NCBI RefSeq assembly: GCF_024713945.1
Contig: NC_134678.1
Location: 3,720,001-3,784,000 of the forward strand
Direction: 5' to 3'
DNA from: Dermatophagoides farinae
Lineage: Eukaryota; Arthropoda; Arachnida; Sarcoptiformes; Pyroglyphidae
Length of the DNA stretch: 64,000 nt
Below are positions 1-13,357 of the stretch, piece by piece; the stretch's first letter is position 1, and each line of letters opens with the position of its first letter. The translations under genes and the position numbers were made by a program. The notes below the pieces were generated by a model, which saw only the letters and a list, made by a program, of their open reading frames with translations, made no database searches and was not told where the DNA came from.

Positions 1-3000
1 TATGTTGTTCTTCAGGTGCATCAATTAAAATAATTTTCTTAAGTTGGTTTTTATCATAATGATTTATATGTGAAAGAATATTTATGCTTTTATTGAACCA
101 TTGAGGGCTATCGATAATTAATTTCTTGACATTTTGTTCACCATCTGACATCAGAATCGAATCCCTATTCAACGTTGTATTATCTACACGGCCTTCGACA
201 ATAATTTCATCGGTTTTGAATGAATTAACGAAATTAATCACATCATGTCCACTATTATCGACAATTAATTCACCATGATGATTCTTTTTTAGAACATTAT
301 GGTTCAATTCAGTAAGATTGACTAAATTTATTACGCCCAATACCGTCAGATTTTTTGAGGCGATTAATTTTTCATGAAATCTAACATTACTGTAAATTGT
401 ATAATTTCGATTGACTGTCATTATCACATCTTCTGGTGTATAATCATTTAGTTTGAACACACGAACATCGGCCATTAAATCGACATCACCATAATAATTG
501 ATATCACCTTGAATGTGAATCTTTTCATTAATATTTCTAAGTACAACTTCACGGGTGAAAAATTCAAAATTCACTCCATTCCATTGTCGGGCAAATAGCT
601 GACCTTGTGTGAAAGTTAAATTTCCATGAATGATGACTGGTTTTGTAATTATATTGTAACCATCATTGGTCAAGGCTTGATATTTCAACGTTTTCAGATC
701 GATTCCAGCAACATTTGTTGTGCTTCGAATATGATGAAATCGTTGCAAAGCTTCAAAATGTTTATGTCCATGAATCACTTGATATTTTGATTTAGAAAGA
801 TAATTATTTAGAAAATGACTAAAATTTTTTCCATTTAAAAAATTTGTTTGAATATTAGCAGCCGAACAATTTATGCAATGAATAAAAGCATTCAAACTAA
901 GCGGTTGGTTCAACATCAATAAATTCGAAGTTTTTTTCTTAAAATTTTCCCCATTTATGGTTTCGGCTTCAAGATCGCCATCTCTGATCAACATTCCACA
1001 ATAAACTGGAGCTTTAAAATTTATTGGAGAACTGATATTCTGCATCACTGAGTAACGAAGCCAATTTGTCGGTGAAAATTGATCATTAATTTTTCCATCA
1101 ATCTTCAAATGGCCAGATATTCGAATTCCATCCGAAAATTTTTTTAATCCCTTCAACACCTGGGATCCTGTTAATGTAACGGCATCGTTAATTAACTCAT
1201 CCACAAGGACATTATCGATCTTATTGTTGAGTATGACGTGATCAAAATAAGTGCCGTCCAAAAATTTAACATTGTTCGAAAAATGAGTCGATTCGCTTAA
1301 AGAAATAAAATCTTCTACTGATTTAGAATTAACAATATTAGCATGCAATGCATTGCATCGTAAGATGTTATTGATAATTTTAGCGCTTGAAATTTTCAAT
1401 GATCGTTCTGAACTGAAATAAACATTTGAATAGAGTTGATCCAACGAATCAATTTCATTAATTCGTTCGGATATGATTGTCAGTTTGGTCACATTCACCG
1501 GACTTAAAAATGATAAATTCTGGTAAACATTTTTAAAAGAATCTAAATAACGACGATCTAAATGTGTTAGATTTACTCCATCATATAAACCATTTACATG
1601 AAGGTTTCCATTAACAATTAAACGATCGATTTGCAAATCTCGTTCAATAACTTCACCATCACCACTTAACGTGACAATATCAATCGGAATTTGCAAATGA
1701 TTCAAATAAGTTGCATTTATATTGTCCACATGAATGTAAGAGAATTTTTTGACACCGTAAATGATCTATAAAAAATAAACACTATAATACATACAGTCAA
1801 AAAATAAATAAATTTAAAAACCTACCTGTTGTGAATGGCGATCAACCAAATCCTCCGGAATACGAACATCATTGATTCTTTGTTGAACATTGATGAAATT
1901 CATATTCACATCTGCAAGAATATGAACAGGCGATACAAATCGAATGTTTTGATTTCGTAGTATAACTTTGCCAAACAGATCTGTTGCATTCCGTTCATTG
2001 ATAAAATTGACAAAAACATCACTTCTAACTTGAAGTTTGTCTATTTTTGTTGGAATTTTCACCTGTTGGAAATTTTCTGAATTATGTCTTGTTAGAACTT
2101 GTTTCGGAAAATCCGTCATCGGAATATTATCGATGGTGTCAACGTAAAGGTTATCAACATTGATCGAATTAAATACCAGTTTATTTTGGATTGTAATTGG
2201 CTGATCATTATTCTGATTTATGTAAATAGCTTCTGATAATGAAATGTTGAAAGCGATAAAATTTGAAACGAACAAGTTTTCAATGTGAATTTCGTTCGGG
2301 TACCAAAAATTTGAATAAATGTCTTGATCCAGATCAGTGTACAGGAATTCACTAAAATCAACATCATTTATGTTGTTTATCGAAACGGATTTATCGACGA
2401 ATAAAGTGGATGTAAAAAATTTACGCCCACTTATTCGACCATCATGTTTACCAATACGGTAAATGTTGGACATAATTGCATCTACTGATCGTCCATGATA
2501 TGTTGTTACAAACGTTTGTTTCGCATAAATTTTTCTTGCAGAAAAGCCTTTGACAAATTGTTTCTTACCAAAAACATTGACATTTTGATTTCTGTAAACA
2601 ACATCATCCACAAGTCTTTTTTTCAAGCGATCCATTCGATGGACGATTTGCTGCAATTGTTTTTTAACAATATTCAAAGAAATACCAAGTTCATTCATTG
2701 CGTAATCTCGGTGATTTATATAAATTTTATTCACTATGCTCGTATCATCGATTCGATAACGCTTGACACGAACATTAGCTCGAAATGTTACGTTGAAAAA
2801 TAATGTGAGATTAACGGCCATTTTAGATATAGTTTGCTGCTGATCCAATTGAAAAACCTTTTTGGTCATTTGTTCGATTTTTCGTTCGTATAATTGTTTG
2901 TTATAACGTTGAAGATTGTACAGGTTTGATTGTGACGTTTTTCGAGTATTTTTTGTGCCAGAATGTGAAATGAATGTTTCATAAGTAAAGAAATATAATT

Positions 3001-4374
3001 CAGATTTTGTTGTAAGTTTTAATTCGAAGGCAAAATTAAGATCATAGAAACTGACAGAATACAATGGGTTAAAGACAACCGCGGTCGACATGTTTAAATG
3101 CTGTGATTTAGAGATTGTCTGTAGCAATAGAAATGCCGAATTGGTTATGTCATAGCCATAAATTTGTACAGTGTCTTCATTTAGCTGATCAAAATAGAAG
3201 AAATTATCTTCACGAGAATAACTTAATGTTATTGAATTCATTTTATACACAAGGGGTAAACGCATTCGCGCTACACCTTGGAAACCTAAAAAAATCTTAT
3301 TTAGTAAGCCACAAAAAGAAATGAGCAATTATGATAAAACAAACCTTGTTTACTATCTTTCCATTGATAGATATATTGTTCATTATGAGTGGCTACTCCA
3401 ACATAGTATCGATGTCCATTTGAAAATAGTTGCATATCGCGAATAAAATATTTCATTTGAAAAAAATTGACCAGTTCGGCTATTCCATTATGATAACGGT
3501 ATACAGCCCAATGTGTGGTATTTGCAACAACGATGAATCCTTGTGATTGAATCCGTAAAGTACGAATACGTAATGCGTGTTGAGCTGTCAAACAAATCAT
3601 CTGATTTTGTTCACGATTATCATCATTGGTGTTAATTTCTAACTGGAATTCCTCCAATTGTTTCCATCCGGAATCAATCAAAGAAACGAGTCGATATTTG
3701 TTCTGATCATAATGAAGAACATCAATCGCAACAACGCGTTCATGAATTTTAAACGAATGAAACAATTCTTTGTCGATTATTCTGGCACTATCTTGAACTT
3801 CATATAAACGAATCTCATATAGACCATTGAAAATTAAAGCAGCTAAAAATAATTGATCAGTATCATATTGGCGATAGAATTTCATCTGTATCAATGTTCC
3901 TGGAACTTTGAACGGGCTATGCATCGAAAGATTTGAAGAGTCTTGATCATAAACTAGATTTTGTGAACGATCCAGATGAAATGTGCGAACAACAAAACTA
4001 TGATTGAAAAAATATACTAAATAATGATGATTATGATGACGTTTATAATCTAATCCAATCATTGGTTGATTTTGGTTGACAAATTTATCGACAATTTGTT
4101 TTACAGATATATTGCGAATATCCAAATTTTCATACAAGCCTTTGTAGTTGAGCATCTGGTTGAACATTTCTGTAGCTTGATGTGTATTCGAATAGGTCGA
4201 ATCCATTAGAAATTGGTTCTCGAACATTTTCATTGCTTCATTTGCAAGACGTTGTTTGTGTTGTTGAATGATTATTTTCTTTTGTTTCTCGGTAAAATAA
4301 CTTTGAGAACAAACTAAATGAAATAACATTAAACAAATGGATCCAAATATCCATAAAATTTCACGAAGCTTCAT
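1..4374 (-). CDS. Very large secreted repeat protein, 3' end beyond left edge
   Basis: Three exons are visible: 4374-3345, 3285-1826 and 1765-1. They are joined by introns of 59 and 60 bp with GT-AG ends and phases 1 and 0. Exon 3 stays open for about 588 codons to the window edge, so the product exceeds 1,418 residues. I start at the ATG at 4374, not the in-frame ATG at 4449, because it gives a clean signal peptide (MKLREILWIFGSICLMLFH) ending near a Cys-Ser-Gln. Residues about 100-500 carry beta-strand-rich units with alternating aromatic and hydrophobic residues, resembling a beta-propeller (EPTP/TSPEAR-like is a guess). From about residue 550 onward there are dozens of short repeats of the form 'hydrophobic-x-N-G-x-hydrophobic', such as LIVNGNLHVNGLYDGVNL, with many N-x-S/T sites. 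No membrane segment is seen. An extracellular matrix, cuticle or eggshell role is only inference. I do not recognise a named family. Confidence 0.75.
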
Positions 4375-4770
4375 AATGAAACCAAAATAATTGACAAAAA
4401 CAAAACGAAGAAAAAAAAGTACAACAAAATAATTATTTGACACTCTCATTATATATCAAAAAACTTTTGCAAAAAAATTTTACTCATCAAGTTCAAAATT
4501 ATCAACTGTTTGAAAATCAAAATGAAGAATCAAATTTTTAATCAAAAAAATTTCCCGCTCTTCGCAAACATCGATTGTATCGCGATAGCATTCATTCAAA
4601 ACTCAGGCTTGTTTTTAATTTGTTTTTTTTTTTGTTCTAAATTGAATGAATGAAATTAAAATTTGTGCTGAAATTTTTTATCCTTAGAAAATTATTATTA
4701 TTGAGAATTGTTTTCGATTACAATTATTGATTTCGAAGTTTCTCAAGCATAATTCATTGTTGCAAACACT
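4375..4770. promoter_or_regulatory. Short divergent intergenic region, probable shared promoter
   Basis: Only 396 bp separate the start codon of the minus-strand repeat-protein gene from that of the plus-strand YLPM1-like gene. The two promoters and 5' UTRs must therefore lie here or overlap. It contains A/T runs and no clear TATA box that I would defend. Confidence 0.4.
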
Positions 4771-7700
4771 ATGAATCCAACGCCCAATCAGAATTCTCAA
4801 AGTGGTTTTGTTCCTGGTCGTGGAGTTCCATTATATCCTGGAACCAGGCCATTGATGACAGGTTTTCAACCGCTGCAATATATAAACTATCCTCATTATA
4901 GTTACAATTCTTTTCTTCGGGCCAGTTATCAATATCCCGGGATGCATGGTTTACCGAATACTAGTAATAATAGTTATATGCCTGTTTCTGTTAATGCTAT
5001 TAATCATCCAACATATTCCATGTATTCACATCAAATCTCGAATAATATGACTATGGTTAATCAATCTAAAGATCCAAAACAGCAACAGCTGCAAAATCCT
5101 TCGAATAATACTGCTCAAGATCAAAATAAAATTTTATCTTCGAACACTTCAGCTAATTCCTCTAAAGAATTTGATCGTCAAAAGTTTAAAGAAGAACTTC
5201 TTTGTAAAAATGGACGTGAGAAAGAATGGCACTTGCGTTTGTTGGAAAATGATCGAAAACAAGTGGAAAACATGATGGAAGAAGCTGTTGAATTACAAAT
5301 ACATTTTCAAAATTTCCAGCGTGAATTCAACCAAATATCACAAACATCATCAACAATGAGTGCTGAAGCATTGCAAAATTTCAATCTGTGGAATAGCTGG
5401 AAGGAAAATTTGCTTGCACGTCGTGATCAAACATTTGCCTTGCAAGAAGAAAGATTGGCCAAATTTTATCAAAAAGTACGTCTCAATGTCCCAATAATCG
5501 TTGAACAGCCAATTGCTGCAACATCAACGGAATCTGTTAAACCCTCTCATATCGAATTAATCAATCACCCACCTGAACAGCAAGATAAAGAAAGTCAACC
5601 TTTGGCAACATCTCCAATGCCAAAAATCAAGGAAGAATCTTTAAATCTTTTATCAGATAATGTTAAAATTCCTTCTGATAAACAAAAATCTTTGATAGTA
5701 CCACCAACTACTCTATCGAAAATTGACAAGACAAAAATAAAAAATGTTATTGATGCAAAATTTATGTCATCAGTGCAAAGTGCTTTGAATTATCAAGAAA
5801 AGATTAATCGAAATTCATTGTTTATATTAGAGAATAAGGAATTCACAAAATCATTGAATGATTTTGCCTTTCTTCGCAATCAAATAAGTTTCATTGATAA
5901 CTTGATATCATTAGCCAGATCAAAACCTTTTGAAAATAAAGCAAAACATCCCGATTCGAAAACGACACCGGTTCCAATTACGAAGTCGACAGTAAATACG
6001 GCGGTTCAACCGATAAATATTTCGAAAAATCTCATGTCAAAACCGAATACATTACCAAATGTCCCAACTTCTAAACCCAATCAGGTATCTGCTTCTACAA
6101 GCTCTAAGCCAGGCCCTGAATCAACTTCTACAACTTCAATGTTGAAACAAGCTCGGCAGACTAATTCGGAAACCTCACCACAGAAAAAAATAAATCCGAA
6201 ATCTGCACCAAAAACTCCAATAAAGGCTCCTAATTCATCAAAACCTGATCCTATTGATCAAATTCAAACAATCAAAATTCAAATCACACATCCAGGTCAG
6301 CGTAAAGTTACTAGTGATATAAAAATTGATAATAAAGCCATTGATCATACGGTAAGTTCATTGAGTAAAAATCCGGCAATCGAAGCATCGAAATCAACAA
6401 CTGCTACAGTCGCTTCCAATTCAAAAGATCAACCTCGAACCAATAATATTCAAGTTCCAATTGTACATAACGATTCTCGTAATTCAAGAAAAAATGGTGA
6501 TACCAGAAGAAATCGAAATAATAATATATCGTTGATTACTAAGAAACCGGAAACTATTTACCAATCGTCATTGATTCCATCAAAAACGCATCTCCCACCA
6601 TCTACTTCATATTATATGCCGGAATCACAACCTATTTTTGATCCAAAGAATAGTTTGCCTTCTCAAGCATCATTACAAACATCTTCATCCATGTTAAATA
6701 CATATGCTAGAAATGATAACCCCATTCCATCATTGTCAGCACAAGATATGAACAGTTTCATCAAACGTGAACAAAAAAGTCTTGAAGATTTTCAAACCAA
6801 ACCTTCACATTCATATGAAGATCCAAATTTTTTCACTGTACCGAGAAAATATTCGGAAGACCCATTATCCATAAAAGATTTATTGGATTTTCCAGGTCGT
6901 TCATATCGTCCATCCAAGATCGTGTTCATTATTCGCGGCTTACCAGGATCTGGAAAAACACATCTAGCTCGATTGATAAAAGAAAATGAAGAAGCGAATT
7001 CTCAACTCACTAAAATACGCTTGATTAGTATGGACAATTATTATTTGAGTGAACTTGATGATCACGATCGTTATCGTAATGATAATGGAATATCTCGATC
7101 ACCACCTATGAGGACTTATGATTTTGATCCATCCAAAGAAATTCAATATAAATTTATGTTTTTCAGAGATTTTAGGGAAATTATAACTGCAGGTTCTTAC
7201 AATTTTATTATACTTGATTCAGTCAATTCAACTATAAATGATGTGCGAAATTTTTATACATGTGCCATCGAAAAAAATTATATTCCGTATGTAATCGAAA
7301 TGGAAGCCATCGTACGACGATTATTAGACTATTGTACAGACTGTGAAGAAATTATTGCTTATTGTTATAAGCATAATCAACACGGACGTTCATTGGCTGA
7401 AATTCGATCTCTTTATAACGAATGGCAAATACTGCCTGAACAATATCTTCGTGTAAATGCCTTTCCATTGATGGAAAAAAGTCCCAAAGTAATTAAATCG
7501 CCGCCATCAACTAGAATCATAATAAATGAAAATGATCTAACTACAATATCGGTAAGAATTATCCTTTATAATTTTATGCATAATCATAAGATTAAATATA
7601 TTAATTCTTACGTTTAATGTACAAATAGATTCCAAATCAATCAACACAAACGGATTCTTATTCAAAATGGATGAATAATCCTCCTCCTCCTCCCACTATA

Positions 7701-9246
7701 GCAACGTCATTGTCTTCATCAGGTTAGCATAATTTTTTCAAATATGAATTTAAAGTATGCTGCAATGTTTATTTATACATTATTATTATTATTGTCTAAT
7801 AATGAAGAAAATCTATTGTTTTTGTTTCGATTGCTTTCATTAAAGCGCTAATATATTTATAATCAATAATGATAACAACACTATGATCAATTAGCGTTTT
7901 TTTTGTAGCCATGTATACATTTAATTGATAATTCTTTTTCCCATTTCATTTGAATATTGCTTATATTATAAAGATTCTTTTAGTTATGTTAATAGTGATT
8001 GTTATATGTTTGTTCATCGATTGTGATTGATTTATTTGCGCTGAATAGTATTCTTTTTCTTTATATGTAAATTTTTTGTTTTCTTAAAGTTTTATGGCAG
8101 ATGTTGTTTGAAATGCTGACGATTATGATGATTCTAACGATTATCATTGCTAATGCTTTTTGTTCATTATTGTATTTAGTGGTGTGTGGTGTATGTGTGT
8201 TTTGAAAATGACATTTTGTTTATTCTTTGATTTCTTTAAATTTGAATGAATTTATAAAATGGATAAAAAAGTGTAAAATAACAAGAGATCGATATCTTTT
8301 TTATTAGGCAAATTGCACCAATTTTGAATTTTAGTAGATGTAGAATTTTAGGGAGAAAATTTTACACAAGTGTTTGTTGAAGAATGTTGAGAGAGAGAAG
8401 GGTCTTGTTTGTTGTTTTTGAAATAAATAGATTGAAATGTTCGTAAATTTTTAAAATAAATCATGTTTACATTAGCTTTACATACATACACACACACACA
8501 CACCACCACCACCACACTCCATTTGATTTTTATTCTATTTATGTTTTTGTTTTATCCTCTTTTCTGAGACGATTTCTTGATGGATTTTTTAAAGTGACTG
8601 TAAATAAATGGAAACGAAATAAAATTATTATTTGAGAGTTTCCAATTATTCAAATGATTGATTGATTGATTGATCGCTCGTTTGATTGATTCTTAAAAAG
8701 ATTCTTTCCTTTCACAAATCATTGTATATATTTCAATAAGAATTGTATGCAGCATTATATGACAAATTATTTTGGTATTAAATAATGCAATCAAAAAATT
8801 GAAATTTGAGCAATTTTTTTTCGTCATCGTTTTTAGATTATTACCAACAACAATCATCACAACAGCAACAATCGAATGAAATAGTATCATCAAATTACCA
8901 TTCGAATTTCTCATCACTGCCATCAACAATAATATCATCACCAAGAACACGTTACTATGATGATAATGATAATGATTTTGAAGAACGGAATAATCGATTG
9001 CCAAAACGAGTAAGTTTTTGTCTACCTATTTTTAAAATAAGATTTATCCAAGCAATTTTTTTCTTTAAAAAAAAATTTAACCATCTAACTTAGTCACGTT
9101 TTGATGACGGAAATAATATAACAATGATGGGCACAGATTCGAATCCAAACCAGTGGCCAAAATCAAATGAAAGTCTTGCATATCCGCATCAATCTGCTAG
9201 TTATTCTTCAACGTACTATCATGGTTCAGATCGAAGATATTATTAA
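4771..9246 (+). CDS. YLPM1: YLPM1/ZAP3-like protein with C-terminal P-loop domain
   Basis: Four exons: 4771-7551, 7629-7722, 8837-9009 and 9094-9246. Splice sites and phases (0, 1, 0) agree, giving 1,066 residues. The first 200 residues are Pro/Tyr/Asn-rich, then comes a helical region at about 150-230, and then long low-complexity Ser/Pro/Lys/Asn sequence. At about residues 710-900 lies the diagnostic domain: FIIRGLPGSGKTHLARLIK (Walker A), a SMDNYYLSE segment, YDFDPSKE, FIILDSVNS (Walker B-like) and NQHGRSLAEI, in the same order as in vertebrate YLPM1. YLPM1 is a nuclear protein that binds PP1 and nucleic acid and represses transcription in vertebrates; a similar role here is inference. The third intron-exon junction lies 1.1 kb downstream of exon 2. 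Retaining that intron would stop translation at once, at the TAG in its GTTAG donor. The last exon ends in a Tyr/Ser-rich tail. Confidence 0.85.
7723..8836 (+). other. Long intron of the YLPM1-like gene
   Basis: This 1.1 kb GT-AG intron is the longest in its gene. It holds T-rich sequence, a CA/CAC microsatellite and short tandem GATT units near 8655-8680. I see no nested gene. Minus-strand open frames here are low-complexity noise. Confidence 0.7.
8481..8516. repeat. CA/CAC microsatellite
   Basis: A CATA-(CA)n-(CCA)n compound simple repeat inside the long intron of the YLPM1-like gene. Confidence 0.9.
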
Positions 9247-9420
9247 TTGGTAAACAAGATTTTATACAAACAATTTTTATTCTTTCGGCTTTTTTTGAAA
9301 AAAATGAAAGGCCAAAAGAAAAATTGATTTATTATTAAACTTCTTTTTTAATTTTATAAAATGAGTACGTGAGTTATAAATTTAGCTAAATTAAAAAAAA
9401 ACTTATATGGATGATTAACT
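9247..9420. other. Convergent 3' ends of the YLPM1-like and HLX-like genes
   Basis: The stop codons of the two convergent genes are 174 bp apart. A minus-strand AATAAA (plus-strand 9328-9333) lies 88 bp past the homeobox stop. The plus-strand gene has no canonical signal before the other gene's stop codon, so overlapping 3' UTRs are likely. Confidence 0.5.
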
Positions 9421-11628
9421 TCATTTTTTCTGATGACTATGGTCATTCATGGCCATCATAATTGTTTTCATTTTTCCATTTTTTTGTTTCATCAAATTTT
9501 GTAATGCCCGAGATTCCATAACAAGTGGTAATTGTGCTTGAAATGTGAGAGAATGACGCCATTTCATTCTACGATTCTATAAAGAAAAACAACGAGCAAA
9601 AATTATTATTATTATTTTAAATAATATTTTGTTTCTTTGTATAATTGAAAAAATGAACTCAAGTGTTCAACACGAAATTTTTATTATAGTTTTACATGTC
9701 TCTTGAATCTATGAATTTGTTAACATTGTAAACATAATTCTTCATAATTCCTATTCTCCCTTTCGAAATAATCATATCCATACATACACATAGATATGTT
9801 CATTGTAAATTGTTTTGAACATTTAAACTGGATCGATTGATTGATTGAATGACGAACATCATCATCGAGATGTTATGATGCTCATAAACGATAATTTGCT
9901 GAATAATTGATTTGCTATTGGCCTATTGAAAGGCAAAGTGAAAAAAAAGTCATTGTTGTATATTGCCACCATATGTATTGTTGATTTTTATCCATAAATT
10001 ATTTGGCAAGCTATTAATTGTAACCGATTGTTGTTAAATTGACGCAATAATAACTTCATCATCATAATAATAATCGAAATGACGCGAGTGAAGAAAAGCA
10101 AAAATTTTCTTCCTCTTTTACATTCTTGGTTCAATTCATTCATTCATTCATATATTGAATAATTGAACAATATTATAACCAAAAATTGAGCCATCGTCTT
10201 TCATCAAATAATAAATGGGTATAAATCGTTATATTTGATTTGGAATGGATGTGCAAGTGTATGTTATGATGATTAATAATAAACAAATAGCCGAAAAACA
10301 GCATTCATACTCAATGATGGCTGAATCTTTAAAATAACAATTTATCTTAATCTATTTATGCACTTTAAAATCATATTAGGTTGGTTAAAATCATATGTGT
10401 TGTGTTTGTAAAATTGGTTCGATCATAATGACACATATTTTAGAAGAATTGCTTTTTTGATCATCTTTCTCATTATTATCAATCGAAATTGATTAATTAA
10501 AAAATTTTTACTGTAATTTTTTGGCTTTGTTTTTATGTAATAAAAAATTAAAAACAAATTAACTTAACTAACCTGAAACCAAACTTTCACTTGCGAATCG
10601 GTTAGATTCAATTCTTCGGCCAAACGATGACGATCCGGTTTGGTAATGTATTTTTGTATTGCGAATCGTCTTTCCAGACCACGTCGTTGATTTGTTGAAA
10701 ATACTGCTCGTGACCAGGTTCGTTTTCGTTTGGCATTCTTGTTGCTGTTATTATTATTATTATTATTGGTTTGCTGTTGATTATTGGCATATGATGATTT
10801 AGTTAGATGCTGTTGTTGTTGTTGTTTCGATGTAAAATTTTGAGTTGCATTCGGTAATATTGATTCATTCAAAATTGTACGTTGCGATAGAACGGTAGTC
10901 ATATAATCATTATTTAAAACACTTGATGATGATAATAAATATTGATATTGATCTTTTAGACAATTCCAATAAGCTAAACGATCATTATTATCATTCTCTG
11001 TAATCGAATTTATTGATGAGGTTTGTGGCATAAATCGTGGATATTGATTACGCATCCAATTCATTTGTTGCTGTTGACTAAACAACAAATGTGGAATAAC
11101 ATACTCAAAAGATGATGATGACGATGAACCAGGTATTCCGGAAGTGGAATAATTTGTATTCAATGGTGAATGTATGGGCTCGATGAACGATGTATTAAAA
11201 TATCCTGACCCACCATACCCGATCATTGAATTATTTGTTTGTATTGTCGATTTATTATGAGAATTATTTTGGCCTGAATGAACGATATTATCTTCGTGGT
11301 GGTTCGTATTTTTAATCAAATTAGTTTCGGAAGTGTTCTTTTCATCATTATTGCTGACTGTATTTTTACAAATCTTTTTTGAAAAATCTTCCGAAGTTGA
11401 GGAAGATTCGGATTTTGCTTCAAAATTTAAATCTATAGACAGACAAGAATCCTGCTGATTTTGTTTGGTTTTTAAAGCATTTGAAGATGAAGCGAGAATA
11501 TTTTCCATGGCAAAGTTCAATATTTTTGTTGTTGTAACATTATTCGATACTGTTGGTGATGATGATAATGTTTTTGATTGTCCGCCATCAATGACATTAG
11601 TTTGAATGTTATTATTGTGGTCCACCAT
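9421..11628 (-). CDS. HLX: H2.0/HLX-class homeobox transcription factor
   Basis: Two exons, 11628-10573 and 9576-9421, separated by a 996 bp intron in phase 0; 403 residues. The homeodomain occupies about residues 303-362. It has the H2.0/HLX signature: TWSRAVFS near its start, QKYITKPDRHRLAEELNLTD in helices 1-2, and KVWFQNRRMKWRH in the recognition helix (Gln50, Asn51). The intron falls exactly between Gln50 and Asn51, so the second exon opens with NRRMKWRH. An eh1-like Groucho-binding motif, FAMENIL, lies near residues 39-45, as expected for this repressor class. Between motif and homeodomain the protein is Ser/Asn/Gln-rich. HLX/H2.0 proteins act in nuclei of visceral mesoderm in flies and mammals; the tissue here is unknown. 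The tail after the homeodomain is only about 40 residues. Confidence 0.93.
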
Positions 11629-13357
11629 GATTTAGTTTAAATATTTTATAATAATCTACATTGGAAAAAAAATTATTGAAAAATTGTACTTATACATCTG
11701 CATGATGATGATCATCATCATTATGATATTATAAACATGACATTTGATTTTTTTTGCGTATCGTATTAGATCGGATTGCAATAATAAAAATATCGTTATA
11801 TCGATTATCATCATCATTCAGATTTAATCAAACAAACGATAATGATTTTTATAAATCCACACAAACATTCAGATTAATTAATTTTAACATTTCATAACAA
11901 TATTAAACTCGCAAAATTATATATTATAAAGATTATTATACATATATTACTTACTTCTGACGATATGAATGCAAATGACAAATTTTGATAAATATAAGAA
12001 TATCTTGATTTGAATTGCTTTTAAATATTGTCCGATTGAATAGAAATTGTTATTGTAACTAATGTTGGATATTTTATTTCACACCAACTTGTTGACACCA
12101 AGAATTTAAACTAGAAACAAATGTTTACTATGGGGGTTTTCGTCTGAATAAATGATTGTAGAAAAAATCGATTTGTCATATGATGATTAAATATCAGAGT
12201 AATTATGACCGTTCATGGCATAATAACCAAACATGAAATCAACTAATGAATTCCAATGTTGGTGATTATCATCATCATCATTTTTTGGATATTTGAAATG
12301 ATCATACCAAAGGAAATATTTGAATTGAATGGAATATATACTCATACGTCAATGGCCAAATGGAAAATTATTGAAATGAATATAGTGATGGAGGAGGAGT
12401 CGAATTATTTTTGGTTTCAATTTCGAACAATATTGTTTTGTCTATATGGATCGAAGTTGATCATCCCACCAACACACAAATGCATATATCCGACAATAAT
12501 TAAGACAAATAGCATGCTTATGATCATCATTATGACTTTAATACTGAATTACTGGATTAAACTGTAAACATGTTTCGAAGCCAAAGCCTATGGTGTATGG
12601 ATAATGGAAAATCAGTAACATTAGTTAAATTGTTTATACATTTTCATTTCTTGTCATAATAACATCGGTTATATGTCGAAATTTTGGCACGTGTTTGTTC
12701 ATTTTCAAAAAGTCGTTCTGTAAGATTTATCCATGTTTTTGTTTCTCTTAACTTTCATTGAAATCATAACCATTTGGTCCGAAACCTAATTTAGCTATAA
12801 TTTTACGCCATATTGTATTATTGGTATCTGAATATTTTTTTTCTGTCGGTTTCGTTTAGCAAAAGAAAAATAAACCCACCAGTCAATGATAATTATGATG
12901 ATCATGATTATCATCATCTGGTCGACCATCAATTTTTTTTTTGACGCGTGTCCGTGTCATATGTTCTCACTTATATCTGTATATAATTACAAAAGTTTGA
13001 TGCAATTCTTACCAAAATTCTACATATTCGAGAGCAACAAGTTAACAAACCATTTGACCAGAGACATTTGTTAAGGTCATTTTCTTATTTTTTTTTTGCA
13101 AAATGGTTAGGATATAATGATTACACTTAATTGTATTGAATTTTATTCTTTTTAGCAACAAATGGTTGCGGTTTTAAAGTCTTGAGGCTATGATTTGTCA
13201 CGGTCAAGGTAATAATGTGACGACAGACACAAATGATTCAAAAGAATCAAACACTGATAATATTGTCAACGAGATTTTGAATTTATAACACTCACATATA
13301 CACAAATACTAGAAAATTTAATTTTCAACTATTTAATAAAAATTTAATTGAAACTTT
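11629..13357. other. Gene-free region upstream of the homeobox gene
   Basis: About 1.7 kb that must hold the promoter and 5' UTR of the minus-strand homeobox gene and the 3' end of the SAC3D1-like gene. A minus-strand AATAAA (plus-strand 13142-13147) is a candidate polyadenylation signal for the latter. Open frames at 12256-12567 and 12886-13074 are Ile/Met-rich and match ATC/ATT repeats; I do not call them genes. Confidence 0.6.

Noticed and set aside
2495-3324. Plus-strand open frames opposite the secreted repeat protein
   Set aside because: They are antisense shadows of a long, phase-consistent minus-strand exon with signal peptide and splice sites.
12256-13074. Ile/Met-rich open frames as small genes
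   Set aside because: They translate ATC/ATT/GAT repeats, have no domain and no splice partner.
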